Notes under the pieces: generated by a model
The model's input: only the letters and a program-made list of their open reading frames with translations
What the model was told of the DNA's origin: nothing
Database searches by the model: none
In this document: piece by piece, positions 1-6,913 of the stretch
Numbering within the stretch: position 1 is the first letter of the stretch
How the letters are laid out: each line of letters opens with the position of its first letter
Position numbers and translations under genes: made by a program
Source of the DNA: Streptomyces huasconensis
GTDB lineage: Bacteria; Actinomycetota; Actinomycetes; Streptomycetales; Streptomycetaceae
Assembly (NCBI GenBank): GCA_004010275.1
Contig: RBWT01000065.1
Location: 1-39,763 of the forward strand
Reading direction: 5' to 3'
Length of the DNA stretch: 39,763 nt

Positions 1-200
1 GGCACGGCCTCGGGTCCGTCGGCCTCCGGCTCGAAGGTCTTCCGGGCCGCCGACTCCCCCGACTCCAGCGACCCCACCAACCCTCCCGGCCTCTCTGGCC
101 CTCCAGGCTCCCCCGGCCCCCTCTGCCCTCCCGGCTCCAAAGACTGCGTTACAGAACATGCTGCGGACACCGCCGCGGGCGCTGGCTCGGTCACGGCCAC
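1..200 (-). CDS. N-terminal fragment of an unidentified protein, divergent from the protease pair
   Basis: The minus strand is open from a GTG at 200 to the window edge (66 codons). A GGGAGGA ribosome binding site lies 10 bases upstream of that GTG, and a second GTG at 194 is an alternative start. The encoded segment begins MAVTEPAPAAVS and then becomes rich in Pro, Gly and Glu, which suggests a disordered N-terminus. Codon first positions are rich in G, as expected for coding sequence; the plus-strand frame over the same bases lacks this bias. No domain is visible in the available part. From memory, an aminotransferase lies at this place in other Streptomyces, but nothing here confirms that. 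The start is fairly well supported and the identity is unknown. Confidence 0.5.
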   Translation of the reverse strand, partial: MAVTEPAPAAVSAACSVTQSLEPGGQRGPGEPGGPERPGGLVGSLESGESAARKTFEPEADGPEAV

Positions 201-420
201 GACTGTTGGTCCTCCCGCTGTGGACGAGCGCGGCCGGTCGTGGAAACGGGGTGAATCCGGATACCGGGTGAGCCCCATATGACCGAACGCGCGGGCGAGT
301 TGGCAGGGGAGATCAACGCAGGCCGCGACTCCCCCGTACGTACCAACGACGGTGAACCCCGGGGATCACGGGTCATCGGAAGATCCTTGCCGTGACGGAA
401 CCGTTGCCCTTCCGTCGGCC

Positions 421-444
421 GTCCCCAACGGCATCGGCATAGTG
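421..444 (+). promoter_or_regulatory. Putative promoter element shared by the two protease genes
   Basis: GTCCCCAA, seven bases, then GGCATAGTG. The same arrangement with the same spacing lies upstream of the paralogue at 1967-1990. CATAGT could be the -10 hexamer. No clear -35 is seen. The call rests on conservation between paralogues and not on consensus fit. Confidence 0.4.
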
Positions 445-545
445 TGGGGGGCCGTTCGTCGGCGACAGATGCGCCGCTCCCCCTGGTCACAGGGGATGCA
501 CGCCGGTGTGGGCGGGTGCTCCGCACCCGGACGCCCAGCACGTCG

Positions 546-601
546 AACGACGCACGGCAAACGACGCACCACGAACGATGCACCATGAACGATTTTCGAG
601 G
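546..601 (+). repeat. Four tandem 14-base direct repeats upstream of protease 1
   Basis: Units begin at 546, 560, 574 and 588. The consensus is AACGAYGCACCANG and the last unit is partly degenerate. The block ends 18 bases before the start codon at 620. If transcription begins near 450, the repeats lie in the 5-prime untranslated region. A different repeat with the same 14-base period precedes the second protease. Confidence 0.75.
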
Positions 602-619
602 CCCAGGGGGAATCTCACG

Positions 620-1861
620 ATGCGACCCATACGTCCGCTCCGCACCGCCCGCAGTGGGAGGAGCGCGCGCACCAGAACCTCCCCCGCGGCAGCCGCGGTG
701 GCGCTCGGCGCGGCGCTCGTACTGACCGCCACGGCTTGCGGCCCCACCGAGGACAACGCCGGCGGCGACTCGTCCGCGGCGCAGCCCGGTGACAGCGACG
801 GCGGCGGCAGCGACGACAAGATCCAGATACCCGCGGACCTCCAGGACCGGCTCAAGGAGCACGGGATCGACCTGGACAAGTGGAAGAACGGCGCCTGGAA
901 GAACTGGGACAAGGACGACTGGCTGCGCGAGGCCGGCGACTTCGTCAACCCGATCATCGAGGACCTGTGGGACCCCGACCGGATGCGGGACGCCGACAAG
1001 AACCCGGACCGCAGCGTCGACGACAGCGACATCTCCGGCGACCAGGGCGTCACCGACCCGACCCCCGAGCCCGTCGAGGCGGCCGCCGTGAAGGCGCCGT
1101 ATCACGGCCAGGCAGCCGAGTCGGGCAAGCTCTTCTTCGACGGTCCCGAGGGTTCGATGGTCTGCTCCGCGACCGTCATCAAGGACCCGGCCCACCCGGG
1201 CAAGTCCAACATGGTGTGGACCGCGGGCCACTGTGTGCACGCCGGCGCCCAGGGCGGCTGGTACCGCAACATGGTCTTCGTCCCCTCGTACAACGACAGC
1301 GGCAAGTCGGCCGAGGAGCTTAAGAACGCTCCCAAGGAAGAGGTCGCTCCGTATGGCGTCTGGTGGGGTGACTGGGCGCAGACCTCCGACCAGTGGATCG
1401 AGCAGGGTGGTCCGACGGGCGGCAAGGGCGCGCCGTACGACTTCGCGGTGATTCACGTGGCGCCCGAGAAGGGCAGCGAGGGCAAGTCGCTGGAGGAGAC
1501 CGTCGGTTCGGCGCTCCCCGTGGACTTCAACGCTCCGGCGGTTCCGCAGATCAAGTCCATGACGGCCACCGGTTACCCGGCGGCGCCGCCCTTCGACGGC
1601 CAGAAGCTGTTCCAGTGCGCCGACAAGCCGGGGCGGCTCTCGCTCACCAAGCCCGACCCGACGATGTACCGCATCGGCTGCACCATGACCGGCGGCTCGT
1701 CCGGCGGCGGCTGGGTGGCGCAGGGCCAGGACGGCAAGCCCGCCCTGGTCTCGAACACCTCCATCGGTCCGGTGACGGCGGGCTGGCTGGCCGGTCCGCG
1801 CCTGGGCAAGGAGGCCAAGGGCATCTACACCGCGGTCAGCAAGAAGTTCGCCGGACAGTAA
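620..1861 (+). CDS. Secreted trypsin-like serine protease, lipoprotein (paralogue 1)
   Basis: A predicted 413-residue extracytoplasmic serine peptidase. The N-terminus has an Arg-rich leader, a hydrophobic stretch and a lipobox-like LTATAC with Cys40, so it is probably membrane-anchored. A Ser/Gly/Asp-rich linker follows, then a Trp-rich motif (KWKNGAWKNWDKDDWLRE, about residues 85-105). The peptidase domain carries the chymotrypsin-fold triad: His204 in TAGHC, Asp274 in YDFAVIHV and Ser361 in GGSSGGG. Two Cys residues flank the His region and probably form a disulfide. ATG at 620 is preferred over upstream in-frame ATGs because AGGGGGAA lies just upstream and the signal sequence starts here. 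The substrate is unknown. It shares most of its sequence with the next gene, which points to a tandem duplication. Confidence 0.88.
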   Translation: MRPIRPLRTARSGRSARTRTSPAAAAVALGAALVLTATACGPTEDNAGGDSSAAQPGDSDGGGSDDKIQIPADLQDRLKEHGIDLDKWKNGAWKNWDKDDWLREAGDFVNPIIEDLWDPDRMRDADKNPDRSVDDSDISGDQGVTDPTPEPVEAAAVKAPYHGQAAESGKLFFDGPEGSMVCSATVIKDPAHPGKSNMVWTAGHCVHAGAQGGWYRNMVFVPSYNDSGKSAEELKNAPKEEVAPYGVWWGDWAQTSDQWIEQGGPTGGKGAPYDFAVIHVAPEKGSEGKSLEETVGSALPVDFNAPAVPQIKSMTATGYPAAPPFDGQKLFQCADKPGRLSLTKPDPTMYRIGCTMTGGSSGGGWVAQGQDGKPALVSNTSIGPVTAGWLAGPRLGKEAKGIYTAVSKKFAGQ

Positions 1862-1863
1862 GC

Positions 1864-1884
1864 CGGTCGGCCCTTGGCCGATCG
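1864..1884 (+). terminator. Hairpin after protease 1
   Basis: A nine-pair stem (CGGTCGGCC / GGCCGATCG, with one G-U pair) closes a three-base loop and begins three bases after the stop codon. There is no U tract, as is usual in Streptomyces. Confidence 0.5.
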
Positions 1885-1966
1885 ACTTCGCGCACGTCAG
1901 GCCGCTCGCACCACATGCCGTACGGCGGCGGGGTCGCCGGAAACCTTCACGACCCCGCCGCTGTTC

Positions 1967-1990
1967 GTCCCCAATCTCACAGGCATAGTG
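1967..1990 (+). promoter_or_regulatory. Putative promoter element of protease 2
   Basis: GTCCCCAA, seven bases, GGCATAGTG: the same arrangement as upstream of protease 1. It lies about 130 bases before the start codon. A stable hairpin (TGCCCCGG/CCGGGGCA, 2012-2033) and the 14-base repeat follow. Confidence 0.4.
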
Positions 1991-2043
1991 GGGTGTTGTG
2001 TCACCACGGGATGCCCCGGACTTCCCCGGGGCAGCGCATGACG

Positions 2044-2085
2044 CGTACATGGCAACTCGTCCATGGCAATCCGTACATGGCAATA
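2044..2085 (+). repeat. Three tandem 14-base direct repeats upstream of protease 2
   Basis: Units begin at 2044, 2058 and 2072, each starting CGTACATGGCAA (the second has CGTCC). The period is exactly 14, as in front of protease 1, but the sequence differs. The block ends 34 bases before the start codon at 2120. Confidence 0.8.
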
Positions 2086-2119
2086 CCGCAATTCACGTTC
2101 TATCGGGGGTAACAGCACC

Positions 2120-3340
2120 ATGCGTTCCACTCGTGCGCTCATCGCGCGCAGCCGCGGACGGCGCGCCGCACTCGCCGCCACCGGACTCGCAGCGACCCTG
2201 GCGCTCACCGCCACGGCCTGCGGTCCTAGCGAGGACAAGGCGAGCGACAAGCCGGACGCCGCCGCCTCCCAGGAATCCGGAGGCTCCGACGCCGGCTCCG
2301 AGGGGGGCAACTCCGAGCTGCCCGGTCAGCTTGCCGACAAGCTCAAGGAGCACGGCATCGACCCGGACAAGTGGAAGAACGGCGCCTGGAAGAACTGGGA
2401 CAAGGACGACTGGCTGCGCGAGTCCAAGGACTTCGTCAATCCGGTCATCGCCGGGCTCTGGAAGCCCGAGCGGATGAAGAAGGCCAAGGACCCGGACAAG
2501 ACGATCGCCGCGAAGGACGCGAGCGCCGACCAGGGCGCGACCGACCCCGCCCCGACGCCGGTCCGGGCCAAGCCCGAGAAGACGCCGTACCACGAGAACG
2601 CGGCCCCCGTCGGCAAGATCTTCTTCGACTCCCCCGAGGGCTCGATGGTCTGCTCCGGCACCATCGTGAAGGACCCCCGCAACCCGGGCAAGTCCAACCT
2701 CGTGTGGACCGCGGGACACTGTGTGCACGCCGGCGCCGAGGGCGGCTGGTACCGCAACATCGCGTTCGTGCCCTCCTACAACGACCTCGGCAAGTCCGAG
2801 GCCGAACTGGGGACCGCGACTTCGCAGGAGGTCGCCCCCTACGGCCAGTACTGGGCGGACTGGGTCTCGACCTCCAACGAGTGGATCAACGAGGGCGGAC
2901 CGACGGGCGGCGCGGGTGCGACGCACGACTACGCCGTGATGCACGTGAAGCCGGAGCAGGGCGGCAAGTCCCTCGAGGAGACCGTGGGCAACGCGCTCGA
3001 CGTCGACTTCTCGGCCCCGCCCACCCAGACCGTCAGCTCGATGGGCGCCTGGGGCTACCCGGCCGCTCCCCCGTACAACGGACTGATCATGCACAAGTGC
3101 GTGGACAAGCCGGGCCGTCTCTCGCTGTCACCGAGCCTGCCGACGATGTACCGCATCGGCTGCACCATGACCGGCGGCTCGTCCGGCGGCGGCTGGTTCC
3201 GCGCGGTGGGCGGCAAGACCAAGCTCGTGTCGAACACCTCCATCGGTCCGGCCGAGAACACCTGGCTGGCGGGACCGCAGCTGGGCAGGGGCGCCGAGCA
3301 GGTCTACGACATGATGAGCAAGAAGTACGGCTCGCAGTAG
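2120..3340 (+). CDS. Secreted trypsin-like serine protease, lipoprotein (paralogue 2)
   Basis: A 406-residue paralogue of the upstream protease with the same layout: Arg-rich signal sequence ending in LTATAC, charged linker, Trp-rich KWKNGAWKNWDKDDWLRE motif, then a trypsin-like domain. The triad residues sit in TAGHCVH, HDYAVMHV and GGSSGGG. ATG at 2120 is chosen over the in-frame ATG at 2063 because the signal peptide starts here, GGGGG lies about 10 bases upstream, and the earlier ATG lies inside the 14-base repeats. Two blocks are identical at the DNA level between the paralogues: 58 bases over the Trp-rich motif (874-931 and 2365-2422) and 57 bases over the active-site Ser (1658-1714 and 3140-3196). 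It appears to be expressed from its own promoter. The natural substrate is unknown. Confidence 0.88.
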   Translation: MRSTRALIARSRGRRAALAATGLAATLALTATACGPSEDKASDKPDAAASQESGGSDAGSEGGNSELPGQLADKLKEHGIDPDKWKNGAWKNWDKDDWLRESKDFVNPVIAGLWKPERMKKAKDPDKTIAAKDASADQGATDPAPTPVRAKPEKTPYHENAAPVGKIFFDSPEGSMVCSGTIVKDPRNPGKSNLVWTAGHCVHAGAEGGWYRNIAFVPSYNDLGKSEAELGTATSQEVAPYGQYWADWVSTSNEWINEGGPTGGAGATHDYAVMHVKPEQGGKSLEETVGNALDVDFSAPPTQTVSSMGAWGYPAAPPYNGLIMHKCVDKPGRLSLSPSLPTMYRIGCTMTGGSSGGGWFRAVGGKTKLVSNTSIGPAENTWLAGPQLGRGAEQVYDMMSKKYGSQ

Positions 3341-3429
3341 CAGCCCCCGCGGAACACCCCTCTGGTCACCCCGCAGGTCGCCCACCCGGCGGCCTCGGGG
3401 CACCCACCATCGCCTGACCTCGCCTGAAC

Positions 3430-3487
3430 ACGGCGAAGGCCCGAGGCCCGCCCCTGCGAGAGGGGGCAGGCCTCGGGCCTTCGCCGT
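3430..3487. terminator. Strong bidirectional terminator between protease 2 and hflX
   Basis: Two 25-base arms (3430-3454 and 3463-3487) pair with a single mismatch around the eight-base loop TGCGAGAG. The element sits between two convergent genes, 90 bases after the protease stop and 40 bases after the hflX stop, and should serve both. Confidence 0.9.
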
Positions 3488-3526
3488 TTGCCGACCGGGT
3501 CAGAACCGCGCTCGGTCCGGCTGCCG

Positions 3527-5017
3527 TCAGCGAGTGACCGGTACGTACGGCCCGAGTTCCGCGGCGAGTTCCTCGTGCACCCGCGCCTTGAGCAGCGTGC
3601 CCTCGGCGGTGTGCTCCTCGGAGAGCACCTCGCCCTCGGCGTGCGCACGTGAGATCAGCTGGCCGTGGGTGTACGGGACAAGGGCCTCGATCTCGACCTC
3701 GGGCCGCGGCAGCTCGCTGTCGACCAGCGCGAGGAGTTCCGCGATACCGGCGCCGGTGCGCGCCGAGACCGCGATCGCGTGCTTCTCGTTCCGCATCAGC
3801 CGCTGGAGGACCAGCGGGTCCGCCGCGTCCGCCTTGTTGATCACCACGACCTCGGGCACATCGGTGGCGCCCACATCGCGGAACACCTCGCGCACGGCGG
3901 CCAGCTGCTCCTCCGGCACCGGATGCGAACCGTCCACCACATGCAGGATGAGGTCGGAGTCGGCGACCTCCTCCATCGTGGAGCGGAACGCCTCGACGAG
4001 GTGGTGCGGCAGGTGCCGTACGAACCCGACGGTGTCGGCCAGGGTGTAGACCCGGCCGGTCGGCGTCTCGGCCCGGCGCACGGTCGGGTCGAGGGTGGCG
4101 AACAGTGCGTTCTCCACCAGGACGCCCGCGCCCGTGAGGCGGTTGAGAAGCGAGGACTTGCCCGCGTTCGTGTAGCCGGCGATGGCGACCGAAGGCACCT
4201 TGTTGCGCCGGCGCTCCTGTCGCTTGAGGTCGCGGCCCGTCTTCATCTCCGCGATCTCACGGCGCATCTTCGCCATCTTCTCGCGAATCCGTCGCCGGTC
4301 CGTCTCGATCTTGGTCTCACCGGGGCCACGGGTGGCCATGCCGCCACCGCCGCCGCCACCCATCTGACGGGAGAGCGACTGACCCCAGCCGCGGAGCCTC
4401 GGCAGCATGTACTGCATCTGCGCCAGGGCGACCTGCGCCTTGCCCTCTCGGGACTTGGCGTGCTGGGCGAAGATGTCGAGGATCAGGGCGGTCCTGTCGA
4501 CCACCTTGACCTTCACCACGTCTTCGAGGTGGATCAGTTGGCCGGGGCTCAGCTCACCGTCGCAGACGACGGTGTCGGCGCCGGTCTCGAGCACGATGTC
4601 CCGCAGCTCGATAGCCTTGCCGGAGCCGATGTACGTCGCCGGGTCCGGCTTGTCGCGGCGCTGGATGACGCCGTCGAGCACGAGCGCGCCCGCAGTCTCC
4701 GCGAGAGCCGCCAGCTCGGCGAGGGAGTTCTCCGCATCATCCACGGTCCCGGAGGTCCACACGCCGACGAGGACCACACGCTCCAGGCGGAGCTGGCGGT
4801 ACTCGACTTCGGTGACGTCCTCGAGCTCGGTGGAGAGTCCGGCGACGCGGCGCAGAGCCGCGCGCTCGGAGCGTTCGAGCTGGTCGCCGTCCCGCTCTCC
4901 GTCGATCTCGTGGCTCCAGGCGACGTCCTCTTCCATCAGGGCATCGGCCCGAAGACCTTCGGGGTAGTTCTGCGCGAAGCTCTGTGCGTCCTGGGAAGGG
5001 GAAGAAGAGGAGGTCAT
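3527..5017 (-). CDS. hflX: GTPase HflX, ribosome-associated
   Basis: A 496-residue TRAFAC-class GTPase of the Obg-HflX superfamily. In other bacteria it binds the 50S subunit and rescues or splits stalled ribosomes. An N-terminal HflX domain is followed by a coiled region that starts at the poly-Gly stretch GGGGGGGMATRGPGETKIE. The G domain has G1 GYTNAGKSS, G3 DTVGFVRHLP and G4 NKAD. ATG at 5017 is preferred: AAGGAT precedes it and MTSSSSPSQD is a typical start, whereas the frame extends 30 codons further without a ribosome binding site. It is transcribed convergently with the proteases and ends at the shared terminator. A 16-base element duplicated 21 bases apart lies upstream. Confidence 0.96.
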   Translation of the reverse strand: MTSSSSPSQDAQSFAQNYPEGLRADALMEEDVAWSHEIDGERDGDQLERSERAALRRVAGLSTELEDVTEVEYRQLRLERVVLVGVWTSGTVDDAENSLAELAALAETAGALVLDGVIQRRDKPDPATYIGSGKAIELRDIVLETGADTVVCDGELSPGQLIHLEDVVKVKVVDRTALILDIFAQHAKSREGKAQVALAQMQYMLPRLRGWGQSLSRQMGGGGGGGMATRGPGETKIETDRRRIREKMAKMRREIAEMKTGRDLKRQERRRNKVPSVAIAGYTNAGKSSLLNRLTGAGVLVENALFATLDPTVRRAETPTGRVYTLADTVGFVRHLPHHLVEAFRSTMEEVADSDLILHVVDGSHPVPEEQLAAVREVFRDVGATDVPEVVVINKADAADPLVLQRLMRNEKHAIAVSARTGAGIAELLALVDSELPRPEVEIEALVPYTHGQLISRAHAEGEVLSEEHTAEGTLLKARVHEELAAELGPYVPVTR

Positions 5018-5074
5018 TGGATCCTTACGTCGATACGTCGATGGAATACGGACGGATTCTTGATCCGTCGCCGA

Positions 5075-5111
5075 CGGATGCGTCACCCGTGACAACGGAT
5101 GCGTCACCCGT
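5075..5111. repeat. 16-base direct repeat upstream of hflX
   Basis: CGGATGCGTCACCCGT occurs at 5075-5090 and again at 5096-5111, a 21-base period (two helical turns). The first copy runs into GTGAC, giving GTCAC-CC-GTGAC. It lies 60-95 bases upstream of the hflX start codon and may be an operator or promoter element. No regulator is identified. Confidence 0.55.
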
Positions 5112-5261
5112 CACAGTCGACAACGCCCGAGCCGGCCCGGAGATTCCCGGGCGCGGCCTCGGCCGACCCTGAGATGTCCCCGAGGGGAAGCCCCCAAGGC
5201 CGGACCAGCCGTGCCGTCGACCTGACGATGGTTGCACGGCACGGGCCGTCTCGTCACCTGT

Positions 5262-5280
5262 GTTTTCCCGGCCGGAAAAC
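5262..5280 (-). terminator. Hairpin downstream of the M1 peptidase gene
   Basis: GTTTTCC and GGAAAAC form a perfect seven-pair stem around five bases, starting about 13 bases past the peptidase stop codon. It is a plausible terminator, although a U tract is not clearly placed. Confidence 0.45.
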
Positions 5281-5292
5281 GTCACCGGGTAC

Positions 5293-6793
5293 CTACTTCC
5301 CTTCCGGCGCTCCGGTACGCCAGTCCGGGTGCCCCGGCATGGGCGGCGTCTTCTCCCCGTACAGCCAGGCGTCGAAGAATCCTCCCAGGTCACGGTCTGC
5401 GACCTCGGAGGCCAGCCGCACGAAGTCCGCCGTTGTGGCGTTGCCGTCGCGGTGGATGTGCACCCACTGCCGCTCAAGGTGTTCGAAGGCGCGGCGCCCG
5501 ATCTCCTGGCGCAGTGCGTAGAGAACCAGGGCGCTGCCGTCGTAGACGACGGGTCGGAAGAGGCTGATCTTCTGCCCGGGCGCGGGCGTCTTGGGCCTGG
5601 CGGGCGGCCCGCCGGCCGTGCGCCAGCCGTCCGAACGGCGGTAGGCCGTCTTCATCCGGTCCTCCAGGGGCCGCTTCGACTTCTCCTCGGCGTAGAGGGC
5701 CTCGTACCAGGTGGCGTGTCCTTCGTTGAGCCAGACGTCCGACCAGGTCCGCGGGGTGACGCTGTCGCCGAACCACTGGTGGGCCAGTTCGTGCACCATG
5801 ATCGCGTCGACGTACCACTCCGGGTACTCGGGGCGGGTGAAGATGTCTCTCTCGAAGAGAGAGAGCGTCTGTGTCTCCAGTTCGAAGCCGGTGCGCGCGT
5901 CGGCGACCAGGACGCCGTAGGTCTCGAAGGGGTAGCGGCCGACCTTCTTCTCCATCCAGTCGAGCTGGCCGGGCGTCTTCTTCAGCCAGCGCTCCAGGAG
6001 CTTGCGGTCCTTGGTGGGCACCACATCGCGTACGGGGAGGCCGTGCGGGCCCTCACGGTGGACCACGGTGGAACGCCCGATCGACACCTGTGCCAGTTCG
6101 GTCGCCATGGGGTGGTGGGTGCGGTAGGCCCAGGTGGTGGTCCCGTCGGCGTCACGGGTCGTGGCGGTCGGCAGGCCGTTCGCCACGGCGGTGAGCCCCT
6201 TGGGGGCCGTCACGCGGAACGTGAACGCCGCCTTGTCCGCCGGATGGTCGTTGCACGGGAAAACCAGGTGGGCGGCGTCCGCCTGGTTCGCCATGGCGAG
6301 ACCGTCACCCGTGCGCACCCAGCCGCTCTGGGCGCCCTCGGTGGAGACGGGGTCACTGGTGTGCCGGATGGTGATCCGCAGCCGTTCGCCGGGCCCGAGC
6401 GGTGCGGACGGCGTGAGCACCAGGTCCTCGCCGGTGCTGTCGAAGCGGGCCTTCTCGCCGTTGACCTCGGCGGATCGGACCTTGCTGTGCGTGAAGTCGA
6501 GGTTCACGCGCTCCAGGGGCGCCGTGACCCAGGCGTCGATCTTGGTGACGGCGTCCAGCGGCTTGCGGTTGTCGCCGCGATAGGTGAAGGCGATGTCGTA
6601 CGAGTCCACGTCGTACCCGGGGTTGCCCAGGTGCGGGAAGAGCGGGTCGCCGATGCCGAGCGGGGCGGCCGGGGACGGTGCGCTCGCCGCGACGATGGGC
6701 GGCGGACGCGGTCGCGCGATCAGTGCCGCGGCGATACGGGGGGTGGCGGAGGGCCTTCGGCCGCGCGGCCGTGGTCCGAGGGGTGAGCAGCAT
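5293..6793 (-). CDS. M1 family zinc metallopeptidase (aminopeptidase), N-terminal frame break
   Basis: A gluzincin aminopeptidase of about 500 residues, probably exported. The zinc site is HELAHQWFGD near residue 333 with the third ligand in WLNEGHATW about 20 residues later, the M1 arrangement. The N-terminal saddle domain contains the characteristic GDPLFPHLGNPGYDV. ATG at 6793 opens a signal-peptide-like leader (MLLTPRTTAAR) in one frame, and the mature protein lies in another. Removing one base from the six-G run at 6738-6743 joins them. Without that correction the only continuous frame starts at 6849 with an Arg/Cys-rich sequence unlike a signal peptide. It is a single gene between rshA and hflX on the same strand. 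Family assignment is secure; the start depends on the frame correction. Confidence 0.85.
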
Positions 6794-6913
6794 GCCCTAC
6801 GGCTACCAGCGCGGACCCTGCACGGTGTGACGCCGCGCGTTCCGGCCACTCGAACGGGTCGCCGTGCCCTCGGGCGATGAGCCGAGTCGACGGTCCCGGG
6901 GCCCGGTGTCGTG

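Larger units (their letters stand above)
201..619 (+). other. Long intergenic region carrying the upstream elements of the first protease
   Basis: No convincing gene lies here. The stretch holds the presumed promoter element at 421-444, two small hairpins (CCCCTG/CAGGGG at 480-495 with loop GTCA, and CGGGTGC/GCACCCG at 513-529 with loop TCC), and the 14-base tandem repeat at 546-601. The order promoter element, hairpin, 14-base repeat, start codon is the same in front of the second protease. Confidence 0.5.

Noticed and set aside
1..282. Plus-strand reading frame open from the window edge
   Set aside because: Codon first positions are poor in purines compared with the opposite strand, and the minus strand has a good start with GGGAGGA. 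A plus-strand gene end is not excluded but is less likely.
191..2083. A minus-strand open frame of about 630 codons over protease 1
   Set aside because: Arg/Gly/Leu low-complexity shadow of a clear lipoprotein protease with catalytic motifs; no independent evidence.
2044..2085. PHO boxes or CRISPR-like repeats upstream of protease 2
   Set aside because: The period is 14, not 11, the units do not resemble GTTCACC, and there are no spacers of CRISPR length.
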